A stretch of 36,464 nucleotides of DNA from DASRDU01 sp035560235 (GTDB taxonomy: Bacteria > Acidobacteriota > Blastocatellia > RBC074), in NCBI GenBank assembly GCA_035560235.1, contig DATMAG010000004.1, positions 1-36,464 of the forward strand. The letters are read 5' to 3'. The position numbers and the translations under genes were made by a program. The notes under the pieces are model-generated. The model saw nothing but the letters and a program-made list of their open reading frames with translations. It was not told the origin of the DNA and ran no database searches. This document shows, in pieces, positions 29,901 to 36,464 of this stretch (positions are counted from its first letter, which is position 1; the number at the start of each line of letters is the position of its first letter).

Positions 29901-29957
29901 TGGGGACGTTACGTCAAAATCCTGCTCAGCTCGACCGAATTCATCTTCATCAATTAG
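26937..29957 (+). CDS. Exported cytochrome c-DUF1549-DUF1553 protein
   Basis: This 1006-residue protein has a signal peptide (KCQRFVPGLALLLSLAAWP). It is followed by a planctomycete-type cytochrome c domain with the haem site CFSCH (44-48), a DUF1549 domain (about 165-365, TDIDRFILARLEKEGL, ERWGRLWLDVARYGE, second CxxCH in GCARCHNHKYDPI at 352-356) and a DUF1553 domain (about 655-900, RVIVNRIWKWHFGTGI). The family is common in Planctomycetes, Verrucomicrobia and Acidobacteria; its substrate is mostly unknown. A CPGC motif (547-550) and a Lys/Glu-rich stretch (about 920-945) are additional. The ATG at 26937 follows CGGAG; the longer frame from 26766 adds unrelated residues. It forms an operon with the DUF1501 gene 11 bases downstream. 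Confidence 0.9.
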   Translation: MKWKCQRFVPGLALLLSLAAWPVRPQSRDDFFETRVRPILATECFSCHTSSQLGGLRLDSREAMLRGGNSGPAIVPGDPDKSLLVIAIRQTGALKMPKGGKLPQDQIDAIVQWIRLGAVWPSADKTLPAAKSEFVIDAARRAFWSFQPLHAAAAPAVKNSRWPKTDIDRFILARLEKEGLAPVGPADRRTLLRRATLDLTGLPPTAEEVEAFENDKSPDAFARVLDRLLASPQYGERWGRLWLDVARYGEDDYRSLDPLGRGFAPYQHAYLYRDWVVKAFNDDLPYDQFVRAQLAGDQMDEKLRVRMLPALGFLGQGPWFYDNGAIEVTRADERHDRIDVVSRGFLGLTVGCARCHNHKYDPISIKDYYAMAGVFASTTYKEYPQVPQSVVEKYTELEKKLKNKEKMMGEFMQTESRLLSESLTLQASKYMQAVWRVQGEPKEDLNEVIEKNKLDYELMQRWMRFLARPPLYYPYLKDWQAMMQKGGTAAEAKKLADDFQTLLLDVLIERKNLTEENDIILAKANPGTKKKEPLFKPNEFVTNDDFCPGCAVETKAMPVERTNLWVDVFVRDLDDPMLPGVTQKFRPGLLVFRGWGLERQLSAERRAYLTSLREDLENFRKSMPAQYPYVHGVADYEKPVDLPVSLRGNPNNLGEVVPRGFLTVLSKDNRLCFSKGSGRLELAEAILAQPLAMRVIVNRIWKWHFGTGIVDTPSNFGFNGERPVHPELLEYLADFFVRNGMSIKKLHREIMLSAVYQLSNDFNQASYNKDSANRFYWRANRRRMDAEQIRDSLLAASGALDKKMGGPSEVLTPQSTRRTLYGRVSRYKLDDYLQLFDFPSPNISAEQRYTTNVPLQRLFFMNSDFVQQQAELLVRRLEAEPTSEARIQKAYRLIFGRAATPEEVRLGLDYLRSEPLREYEDQKKAEEEKEKKKAEKKEMTDKPAEAPASVIAPLMPEATGMDPNGMMSGVVPGAAKGDEKKPLLPVTYWGRYVKILLSSTEFIFIN

Positions 29958-29968
29958 AGGAGAGCGCC

Positions 29969-31438
29969 ATGACACACAAAGCACCGAGGCCGATTACGCG
30001 ACGCGAAGCGCTCTGTCGCATGGGCGGCGGATTCGGAATGATGGCTTTTGCAGGAATGGTCGGAGAATCGCTGGCGCGCGCGCAGGCTACTGCAGATTCT
30101 GCGAAATGGCCCAAAGGTGGCCTGCACCACGCCGCACGCGCAAAACATGTCATCTTTCTGTTTATGAACGGCGGGCTTTCGCAGGTGGACAGCTTCGATC
30201 CCAAGCCGATGCTCAACAAGTATCACGGCCAGCCGCTGCCGGGCGGCACCATTCAGACCGAGCGCAAGACCGGCACGCTGCTGCGTTCGCCGTTCACCTT
30301 CAAAAAATATGGCCAGTGCGGCATGGAGGTGAGCGAACTGTTCCCGCACGTCGGCGAGTGCGCCGACAGCATCTGCTGGGTGCGCTCCGTCTACACAGAT
30401 ATTCCGAACCATGAGCCTTCGATGCTGATGATGAACACCGGCTTCAGCCAGGCCGGGCGTCCGTCGCTCGGTTCGTGGCTGACTTACGGACTCGGCGTTG
30501 AGAATAAGAACCTGCCGGGTTTCGTCGTCCTTTGTCCCGATGTGCCGACTACTGTCGGCCCGCCGCTCTGGAACAACGCTTTCCTGCCCGCCATTCACCA
30601 GGGAACGTTTATCTCTGACAGGCCGGGCGAGAAGCAGACTGCTGAACTGCTGGTAGAACCGGGCTTCGATCCGCAGAAACTGATCTCCTACATCCACAAT
30701 CAGAAATTCGCCCTGCCCGAACAACGCCGCGAACTCGATCTGCTCACAAGACTCAACCGCCTGCAGATGGAGCGCGAAAGGATGCAGGATCCGCAGATCG
30801 AAGCGACGATTCAGTCAATGGAGACGGCCTATCGCATGCAGACCGAAGCGCCTGAGGTCTTCGATATTCGTAAGGAAACGCCAGCGACGCTGAAACTCTA
30901 CGGCCCCGGCAGCACTGCGCGCGGCTGTCTGCTCGCGGTGCGCCTCGTCGAACGCGGCGTGCGAATGGTGCAGGTCTATTACGCCAAGGGCGATCCCTGG
31001 GACGCGCACACCGATATTCAGCAGCACCGCAAGAACGCAAAGGATTCGGATCAGCCTTTCGCCGCCGTCATCAAGGACCTCAAATCACGCGGCCTGTTTG
31101 ACGATACGCTGGTCGTCTGCGGTTCCGAGTTCGGGCGCACGCCGGTAGTCGAAACGGGAAGCAACGGGGCCGCAGGAATCCAGAACGGGCGCGATCACAA
31201 CCCGTTCGCTTTTACAGTGTGGCTGGCTGGCGGCGGCGTCAAAGGCGGGCTGATTTACGGCGCGACCGATGATTTCGGATTCAAGGTCGCCGACAAGCCG
31301 GTTCACGTTCACGACCTGCACGCCACGATTCTGCATCTGCTCGGGATTGATCACACCAGACTGACATATCATTACAGCGGTCGTGATTTCCGTCTGACCG
31401 ATGTTGCCGGAAACGTCATTCAAGACCTGATCGCCTGA
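29969..31438 (+). CDS. Tat-exported DUF1501 (sulfatase-fold) protein
   Basis: This 489-residue DUF1501 protein is related to the alkaline phosphatase/sulfatase fold. The N-terminus ITRREALCRMGGGFGMMAFAG carries a twin-arginine motif (TRREAL) and hydrophobic core, so it should be exported folded through Tat. Family blocks include RAKHVIFLFMNGGLSQVDSFDPKP (quoted in part), RSVYTDIPNHEPSMLMMNTG and the C-terminal VCGSEFGRTPVVE, GRDHNPFAFTVWLAGGGVKGG and HDLHATILHLLGIDH. DUF1501 genes nearly always follow DUF1549/1553 genes, as here, and the pair is thought to act together on an unknown, probably glycan-related, substrate. GAGGAGAG gives a strong ribosome site. Confidence 0.92.
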   Translation: MTHKAPRPITRREALCRMGGGFGMMAFAGMVGESLARAQATADSAKWPKGGLHHAARAKHVIFLFMNGGLSQVDSFDPKPMLNKYHGQPLPGGTIQTERKTGTLLRSPFTFKKYGQCGMEVSELFPHVGECADSICWVRSVYTDIPNHEPSMLMMNTGFSQAGRPSLGSWLTYGLGVENKNLPGFVVLCPDVPTTVGPPLWNNAFLPAIHQGTFISDRPGEKQTAELLVEPGFDPQKLISYIHNQKFALPEQRRELDLLTRLNRLQMERERMQDPQIEATIQSMETAYRMQTEAPEVFDIRKETPATLKLYGPGSTARGCLLAVRLVERGVRMVQVYYAKGDPWDAHTDIQQHRKNAKDSDQPFAAVIKDLKSRGLFDDTLVVCGSEFGRTPVVETGSNGAAGIQNGRDHNPFAFTVWLAGGGVKGGLIYGATDDFGFKVADKPVHVHDLHATILHLLGIDHTRLTYHYSGRDFRLTDVAGNVIQDLIA

Positions 31439-31458
31439 AGGCCTCGCTAATTCTGCTG

Positions 31459-32664
31459 ATGATTCTGCACCGGAAAATACTCGACCAGTTGCACGCCAAA
31501 CACAGTCGCTTTGCCGCTTTCGACGATGACTTTCAGAGCGAGGCCGAAACATACCGCCGCGCGCTCCGTGAGTTGTGCGAATTGTCCCGCGAGGAACTGC
31601 TCCTCAGACTTGAATCCCGCGCCACGCCGGGCGCGCTGCCGACGGCTGAATTCGACCAGGCCCGCAGCCTGCGCGTAAAGTTTGCGGCGAGGTTTGCCAG
31701 CCATCAGGAAGCCCGCGCCTGGGCGCACGCGGCGCTGCTCGATCACACTACATTTGCTGCTGACGGCAGCCAGATTCAGCCCGCCGATGATTTCAGCATT
31801 CCCGTGGCCGCGGTTCAGGTCGCGTGGTTTATCAATCATCACCGGCCAGAGGGCAGCTACACGAAGGATGTTGATTTTGAAGTTCTCGCGCCTGACGAAC
31901 TGCTGATTGAACTCAACGGCGCGCAGGTGATCTCTGAACAGTCGGTCAACCTGCGCCGCTTTGAACTCGAAGTCACCACGCTCTGCCATCTGATGCGACA
32001 ACTCGCCGCTGACCGTGAACACACGGGGAAAACGCCGCTCGCGCTTTTTGACAATTCGCTGGTCATCTCCTTCGCTGACCGGCTGCAGGAACCGCAGCGC
32101 GCCGAATACAGCCATCTGATGCTCCTGCTGCTGCGCTGTTCCGAAGAGACCGGTGTGCCGCTCGTCGGTTACGTTGACACCAGCCAGGCCCGCGATCTGA
32201 CCAGGCTGCTGGCGCACGCGTTCGGACTGCGCGAAGCCACGAAAATTCACGACGCCGAACTCGTCAGCGAACTGCTCCAATGGGGCGACCGCACGCCGCT
32301 TTTCGTCTGCGCGAGAGGCAGCGCCGACAAAAAGCAGCAGGGCATTCTTGAAAGCTTCGAGGAATACCGGCGCGGTATCGGTTTCGTTTACCTGCAGACC
32401 ACCGCCGCCGCGCCGCCCGCCAGACTCGATCTGCCGCTCTGGATTTACGAACGCGGCCTGCTTGATGAAGTCATTGACCTCGTGCGCGCCGAAGTGATCG
32501 TCGGCAACGGATACCCGTATGTCATCGAGACCGCCGATGCCGCCGCGGTCATCACGATGAAGGACCGCGAAGCCTTTTACGCGATCTTTCAGAAATTCGC
32601 CGAAGAACGGGGCGTCGCGCTGCGCATTTCACAGAAGGCTGCGAGCAAGTCCCGCCGCAGATGA
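31459..32664 (+). CDS. nurA: NurA-domain nuclease
   Basis: This 401-residue protein has the NurA fold, a 5'-3' nuclease that works with the HerA ATPase in DNA end resection in archaea and some bacteria. Visible elements are AADGSQI with the metal-binding Asp102, ALFDNSLVISFAD, the central helical region GYVDTSQARDLTRLL, and the C-terminal NGYPYVIETADAAAVITMKD typical of NurA. The N-terminal 90 residues are helical. HerA is not in this window. The ATG at 31459 lies 20 bases after the DUF1501 stop and has no strong ribosome site, so it may be transcribed with that operon. The stop overlaps the next gene by ATGA. Confidence 0.8.
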   Translation: MILHRKILDQLHAKHSRFAAFDDDFQSEAETYRRALRELCELSREELLLRLESRATPGALPTAEFDQARSLRVKFAARFASHQEARAWAHAALLDHTTFAADGSQIQPADDFSIPVAAVQVAWFINHHRPEGSYTKDVDFEVLAPDELLIELNGAQVISEQSVNLRRFELEVTTLCHLMRQLAADREHTGKTPLALFDNSLVISFADRLQEPQRAEYSHLMLLLLRCSEETGVPLVGYVDTSQARDLTRLLAHAFGLREATKIHDAELVSELLQWGDRTPLFVCARGSADKKQQGILESFEEYRRGIGFVYLQTTAAAPPARLDLPLWIYERGLLDEVIDLVRAEVIVGNGYPYVIETADAAAVITMKDREAFYAIFQKFAEERGVALRISQKAASKSRRR

Positions 32665-33611
32665 GCAACCACACGCTTTTCATCGTCAATCCGGTTTCAG
32701 CGCGTGGCACGACGGCGCAATTGTGGCAGCAGGCACGCCAGGATCTGAACCGGCTCGGCCTCAGCTTCGACGAATATCTGACCAAAGCTCCCGGTGAAGC
32801 AGCCTGCGTAACGCGGCGCGCGCTGCAAAGCGGCATCAACTGCATCGTCGCAGTCGGCGGCGACGGCACATTGAATGAAGTCCTCAATGGTTATCTGAAT
32901 TATGACGGGTGCGCTCTCAATCCGGCAGCGACAATCGGCCTGCTGCCGAGCGGAACCGGTTCTGATCTCCGCCGCTCTGTGGGGCTGATGAATTATGCCG
33001 ATGCCCTGCGCGCCATCACCGGTCGGCACACGCGCCTGCTCGACGCAATGAGGGTAAGTTTTCAGAATGAGCGCGGCGATACTGTTTCGCGTTACGGCTT
33101 CAACGTCGTCACCTTTGGTCTGGGCGGCGAGGCGGTGGCGCTGGTGAACAGGTGGCGAACGCAGTGGCCGCGCTGGATCGGCGGGCGGATTCGTTTCACA
33201 GCAGCGGCTCTGCTGGCGCTCGGCAGATACCGCAATGTTGCTGTTCGCGTGCTGGCTGACGGTGAGCGCGAATATCAGCTCAGCACCGATCTGATCGTGA
33301 TTGCGAACGGACGCTTCGCCGGTGGCGGGATGATGGTTGCGCCGCACGCGGAACCGGATGACGGGTGGCTCGATGTAATTCTGACCGACCAGGCGACGCG
33401 GCTGGATGTCATCAAAGAGTTGCCGCGCATTCAGCACGGCAGTTACCTGGCGAACCCGCGAGTCACTGAAACCCGCGCCCGTACCATCTCAGTCAGCAGC
33501 GCTGAACCGCTCAGAATGGAATTCGACGGTGAACCGGCAGGCCTGACGCCGGTTGAAGTCACGGTGCTGCCGGGCTGTGTCAGGTTTCTCTGCAGCAGGC
33601 AGCAGGAATAA
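32661..33611 (+). CDS. Diacylglycerol kinase/YegS-like lipid kinase
   Basis: This 316-residue protein belongs to the DagK/YegS/BmrU lipid-kinase family, which phosphorylates diacylglycerol or related lipids at the inner membrane face. The N-terminal FIVNPVSARGTT, the nucleotide-binding VAVGGDGTLNEVLNG (GGDGT at 66-70), GLLPSGTGSDLRRSVG and IVIANGRFAGGGMMVAPHAEPDDGWLDV (quoted in part) are diagnostic. The domain ends in EFDGEPAGLTPVEVTVLPG. The ATG overlaps the NurA stop by four bases, so the two genes are translationally coupled. A link between a DNA-end nuclease and a lipid kinase is not obvious; shared transcription may be incidental. Confidence 0.92.
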   Translation: MSNHTLFIVNPVSARGTTAQLWQQARQDLNRLGLSFDEYLTKAPGEAACVTRRALQSGINCIVAVGGDGTLNEVLNGYLNYDGCALNPAATIGLLPSGTGSDLRRSVGLMNYADALRAITGRHTRLLDAMRVSFQNERGDTVSRYGFNVVTFGLGGEAVALVNRWRTQWPRWIGGRIRFTAAALLALGRYRNVAVRVLADGEREYQLSTDLIVIANGRFAGGGMMVAPHAEPDDGWLDVILTDQATRLDVIKELPRIQHGSYLANPRVTETRARTISVSSAEPLRMEFDGEPAGLTPVEVTVLPGCVRFLCSRQQE

Positions 33612-33661
33612 TCATCGAAACCATCAGAGCGCGGAATGTTCGACAAGCTGCCAGACGGATG

Positions 33662-33685
33662 ACCTGGATCAGATCTGATCCGGGT
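33662..33685. terminator. Palindrome at the DagK/Uma2 convergence
   Basis: GGATCAGATCTGATCC (33666-33681) is a perfect 16-base palindrome, extended by ACC/GGT after one mismatch. It overlaps the last codons and stop of the Uma2 gene. It may mark the 3' ends of both convergent genes; no T-tract is seen. Confidence 0.4.
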
Positions 33686-34394
33686 CGTGTCCCATCCGGC
33701 GCAGCAGTTCAGCCATTCGTTCAGCACGCTGATGTTCAATTTCAAGCTGATGCAGCGCCGCTTCCTTTTCCGCCCGCTCCTGTTCAGCGCGCTCTCTGCC
33801 GGTTGGAATCAGCCGGTGCTGCGCATCAACCCATCTCAGCCAGAGATCGTTTTTGCCTTCAAAGACGCCTTCCCAGAGAGTGAGTCCCAGGCCGAGGTCG
33901 GGAAACAGTGCTTCAGCCTGGCGCTCGTACTCAAAGCCCTTCAGATGATAGACGGTCACGACTTCAGGCATCACCTGCCGCTGCGGATCGTAGATCACAT
34001 AGTAATTGACCCGCATGCGCGCATACTTGCGTTTCTTTTCGCCGTCCTCTTCGCCTTCTGTGTTGGAGACGATTTCGATGGCCAGATCCGGCGGCTTGCC
34101 GAATTCCCACAGGAAGTATGACCGGTGTCTCTTCTCCCACCAGTCCGGGGCGACTTCAACATCGAGGCTCAGAAACATATCCGGCATAATCGCCGGATTG
34201 CGGGCCAGATAAAAGACGCCGACATTGGCGGCAGCCAGAAACGGGCGGCCTGCGCCCGGCCCTTCCCACGAACTGTAAAGCGGTTCTGTCAGCAGACGCT
34301 GCTGTTTTTCAGAAGGCAGATTGTCCACGGGTGTGTCGTCCTCCGTAATCAGGTGGGTAATTTCAGGAGCAACGTCAGTCAGCGGTTGAGACAT
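33669..34394 (-). CDS. Uma2-family (DUF820) nuclease-fold protein
   Basis: This 241-residue protein is of the Uma2/DUF820 family, which has a restriction-endonuclease-like fold and unknown role. Typical elements are SWEGPGAGRPFLAAANVGVFY, the PD-(D/E)xK-like core PDMFLSLDVEVAPDW, KPPDLAIEIVSNTEGEEDGEKKRKYARMRVNYYVIYD (quoted in part) with the E-x-K pair, and a C-terminal Glu/Arg-rich coiled coil (RAEQERAEKEAALHQLEIEHQ). MSQPLTD at 34394 follows GAGG at 6 bases and is preferred over the ATG two codons earlier. Such genes are often found in many copies in cyanobacteria and some Acidobacteria. It is monocistronic and diverges from the alpha/beta hydrolase. Confidence 0.85.
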   Translation of the reverse strand: MSQPLTDVAPEITHLITEDDTPVDNLPSEKQQRLLTEPLYSSWEGPGAGRPFLAAANVGVFYLARNPAIMPDMFLSLDVEVAPDWWEKRHRSYFLWEFGKPPDLAIEIVSNTEGEEDGEKKRKYARMRVNYYVIYDPQRQVMPEVVTVYHLKGFEYERQAEALFPDLGLGLTLWEGVFEGKNDLWLRWVDAQHRLIPTGRERAEQERAEKEAALHQLEIEHQRAERMAELLRRMGHDPDQI

Positions 34395-34631
34395 AAACAT
34401 CCTCGCTCAGGAGAATCAGGCTGCACAGTCAGAGGAAATGCGACGCGAAAATGATAAGCCCCGCCAGGCGCAGTGTCCACCATTGAACAGGATCCCGAAC
34501 AGGATGCAGAACAGACCTGCCTGTGGGCGTGGCGGCTTTTTTCCGGCTGTCTGCGCGTTCTGCTCCGGCCTGTGATAAATTGCTGCCGCAATTTCACACC
34601 ATCAGTTTCGATCATCAACGGAGGAGCAACG

Positions 34632-35531
34632 ATGAAAAGGATTCACCGCATTTTTGGTGGCGCTCTGCTGCTGGCGCTGGTTGCGGCAACGGCTTTTGCG
34701 CAGGCGCCGACGACAAAACAGGTCGAGGTCTACGGCCAGAAGATCAACTATGTCGAAGCCGGATCGGGGCCGAACGTGATTCTGCTGCACGGCCTTGGCG
34801 GCGATGCGTCGAACTGGGCAATGACCATTCCGGCGCTGGCGAAAAATTATCACGTCTGGGTGCCCGATCAGATCGGTTTCGGCGCTTCGGACAAGCCGCT
34901 GATCAATTATCGCGTGGCGACGCTCGTTGAGTTTCTCAACGGTTTCTGTAAAAAGCTCGACATCGGGAAGGCCTCGCTTGTCGGCAATTCGCTGGGCGGC
35001 TGGACAGCGGCGGCCTTTGCGCTCGCTTATCCCGACAAGGTTGACAAACTGGTGCTGGTGGATGCCGCCGGATATTCGCCGGAACGCTGGGGCGGGCCGA
35101 AACTCGCGCGCGAAACGCTGCTGCGTCTGAATCCGGCCACACCGGCGGAACTGAAAGAGACGATGAGCGTGGTCTTTTACAACAAGGCGCTGCTGACCGA
35201 TGCGTTCATCGAACAGGCCTTTGCGGCGAAGCTGAAACGCAACGACGGATACACGATCAATCAGTTCATCGAATCAATCCTGCGTGGCGAGGATTACCTG
35301 GACGGCAAAACGAAAAACATCAAAGCGCCGACGCTCGTGGTCTGGGGCAGGGGCGATGCACTGACGCCGCTGGCCATCGGCGAAGCCTACGCCAAAGACA
35401 TTCCCGGCGCGCAGACGGCCTGGATTGAAAAGTGCGGCCACGTCCCGCAGCTTGAATGCGCGCCCGCCTTCAACGCGGCCCTGCTCAAATTCCTGGCCGG
35501 GACTTCGACCGCGCAGAGCGGCACGAGATGA
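34632..35531 (+). CDS. Exported alpha/beta hydrolase
   Basis: This 299-residue alpha/beta-fold hydrolase probably acts outside the cytoplasm on an unknown ester or similar substrate. A signal peptide (RIFGGALLLALVAATAFAQA) is followed by the oxyanion region LLHGLGGDASNW, the nucleophile elbow GNSLGG (Ser120), the acid in WGRGDALTP (Asp242) and the base in KCGHVPQLECAP (His270), so the triad is complete. The ATG at 34632 follows GGAGGAGC at good spacing; an extension to 34473 has no support. No neighbour suggests a pathway. Confidence 0.92.
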   Translation: MKRIHRIFGGALLLALVAATAFAQAPTTKQVEVYGQKINYVEAGSGPNVILLHGLGGDASNWAMTIPALAKNYHVWVPDQIGFGASDKPLINYRVATLVEFLNGFCKKLDIGKASLVGNSLGGWTAAAFALAYPDKVDKLVLVDAAGYSPERWGGPKLARETLLRLNPATPAELKETMSVVFYNKALLTDAFIEQAFAAKLKRNDGYTINQFIESILRGEDYLDGKTKNIKAPTLVVWGRGDALTPLAIGEAYAKDIPGAQTAWIEKCGHVPQLECAPAFNAALLKFLAGTSTAQSGTR

Positions 35532-35674
35532 CAAACGCTGCTCAGGAAATGCTCCTGAATCGAAGCACAACAATCCTCGGATATCTGCCACGACCTTGCG
35601 TCATTGGCATCTACACAAATCTTAAAGCCCTGAAAGGGCAATGGCCTTGAGTCAAGGAAAAAGGGGCAACCATT

Positions 35675-35740
35675 GGAGCGCGGGCAGCCTGCCCGCTCAG
35701 TGCTTTGCCAGACAATAGCGGGCCAGCCTGCCTGCGCTCC
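35675..35740. repeat. Inverted repeat GGAGCGC-GGCAG type before the IS
   Basis: GGAGCGCGGGCAGCC (from 35675) and GCCTGCCTGCGCTCC (to 35740) form the outer parts of a 23- to 24-base imperfect stem. Each arm also contains a smaller GGCAG/CTGCC palindrome and is followed by AGTGCTT. A related GGCAGG-AGCCTGCC lies near 25700. Confidence 0.7.
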
Positions 35741-35764
35741 AGTGCTTAACTAATGTTAGCTCCC

Positions 35765-35987
35765 GATGAAGCGAAGCTTCACCCCACAGGATGAAAATGT
35801 GCGAGAGCAGCAGTAAGCTTCTGGTGGTCAAGGGCGGAAGGAAGGTCGGATCGCCCTGGTGCCGTGCGAGCCCGAATGTCAGCCTGACCCGAGAACCTGC
35901 CAAGCACCTCTCATTGTTGCCGCGAGCACGCATAGCAGACTCTTCGTTCGTGCTGGTTCTCCCGCCGTCACCGGAAGGGAGACTGTC
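35765..35987 (+). ncRNA. Possible bridge-RNA region of the IS110 element
   Basis: IS110-group elements encode a bridge RNA in the non-coding DNA upstream of the transposase, which guides target and donor recognition. Here about 220 bases precede the transposase ATG. Stems seen are TGAAGC/GCTTCA (35767-35781), AGGGCG/CGCCCT with a 15-base loop (35831-35857) and AGCACG/CGTGCT (35925-35954). Neither the exact RNA ends nor the guide loops can be fixed by eye, and the left boundary of the element is unknown. Confidence 0.4.
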
Positions 35988-36464
35988 ATGGAAATTCCCT
36001 ACCGTTGTTGCTGTGGCATTGATGTGCACGCGCGAATGCTGGTGGCCTGTCTGATCCGGGCGGGGCAGAAAGAGACCCGCACCTTCTAGACGATGACTGA
36101 CGACCTGCTGCACCTGCGCGACTGGCTGGTGACGGAGGGTTGCGAGACTGTGGCGATTGAAAGCACCGGTGTTGATTGGAAGCCGGTTTTCAACGTCCTC
36201 GAAGGCGGGGTGGAGGTGCTGCTGGTCAATGCGCGAGAGGCTGAAGGTTACAAGGCGCGCAAGACCGATGTGATTGATGCGGAATGGCTGGCGGATTTGT
36301 TACGACACGGACTGCTGCGACCGAGTTTCATTCCGCCCCGCCACATCCGGGAGGTGCGCGAGTTGACGCGCTATCGGGAGAGTCTGGTGCGGGAACGAGC
36401 GGCGCTGGCCAGTCGGATTCAGAAGCTGGTCGAGAGTGGCAACATCAAACTCGGGCAGGTGGCG
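35988..36464 (+). pseudogene. IS110-family transposase, 5' part, with in-frame amber codon
   Basis: This is the N-terminal RuvC-like (DEDD) domain of an IS110-family transposase, cut by the window edge. From ATG 35988 the reading is YRCCCGIDVHARMLVACLI (first Asp), then KETRTF, a TAG at 36087-36089, and in the same frame TMTDDLLHLRDWLVTEG. AIESTGVDWKPVFN (Glu) and ARKTDVIDAEWLADLLRHG (last two Asp) follow, then the REVRELTRYRESLVRERAAL helix. All four acidic residues are present. Relatives usually have Gly or Ser at the TAG position, so the stop is a single-codon change. It could mark inactivation, readthrough, or an assembly error. Without readthrough, a product could restart at ATG 36093, losing the first Asp. 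Confidence 0.85.
35988..36464 (+). mobile_element. IS110-family insertion sequence (right part outside window)
   Basis: The transposase family defines the element. IS110 elements lack terminal inverted repeats and usually make no target duplication, so the left boundary cannot be seen directly; it probably lies between 35745 and 35800. The right end is beyond the window. Confidence 0.75.

Larger units (their letters stand above)
35532..35987. other. Gap with word palindrome and presumed IS110 left end
   Basis: This stretch of about 456 bases has no convincing gene. It contains an inverted repeat at 35675-35740 and, from about 35760 to the transposase start, a structured region with three small hairpins. 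The latter is the likely non-coding left end of the insertion sequence. Confidence 0.5.

Overview
The window is about 36.5 kb of a moderately GC-rich bacterial chromosome, roughly 58% GC by eye. The best guess is Acidobacteriota, possibly Blastocatellia. This is inferred, not proven, from the cytochrome-c/DUF1549/DUF1553 plus DUF1501 gene pair, the many secreted beta-propeller and peptidase genes, a zapB-like/zapA pair at the end of the pheST operon, and abundant short palindromic intergenic repeats. Planctomycetes and Verrucomicrobia share some of these families.

Left part (1-10.5 kb): the end of a rhodanese gene converges on a long minus-strand block. In order of transcription this is tRNA-Val(GAC) with its own sigma70-like promoter, thrS, infC (AUU start codon behind a strong ribosome site), rpmI, rplT, pheS, a decayed RHH/PIN toxin-antitoxin remnant, pheT (lacking the usual N-terminal tRNA-binding OB domain), a ZapB-like coiled-coil gene, zapA and a secreted M28 peptidase. 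It is the classical translation operon with cell-division genes added at its end.

Middle part (10.5-21 kb): a DUF937 protein, an HD-GYP response regulator with a clear TTGCCC-17-TATAAT promoter, a secreted TolB/PD40 propeller, the rpsO-pnp pair with a terminator and a second very strong leader hairpin, and a 1174-residue exported HEAT-repeat protein of unknown function.

Right part (21-36.5 kb): ppc (PEP carboxylase) overlaps a P1-family (DmpA-like) aminopeptidase by 4 bases. A STAS anti-sigma-antagonist and a seven-repeat exported propeller follow on the minus strand. Then come the DUF1549/DUF1553 cytochrome and Tat-exported DUF1501 operon, a NurA-type nuclease overlapping a diacylglycerol-kinase-like gene, a Uma2-family nuclease-fold gene and an exported alpha/beta hydrolase. 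The window ends inside an IS110-family insertion sequence whose transposase carries an in-frame amber codon.

The most unusual recurring signal is a set of palindromes, each built by reiterating a different short word in one arm and its complement in the other. Words include GGTTAGTG, ACGGAAAT, GCAGATTTGA, GCGCAGAG and GCGGAGTGC. They sit in most larger gaps, and one appears to have entered the ppc coding sequence in frame, adding about 25 residues. No CRISPR array, prophage or complete defence system was seen.
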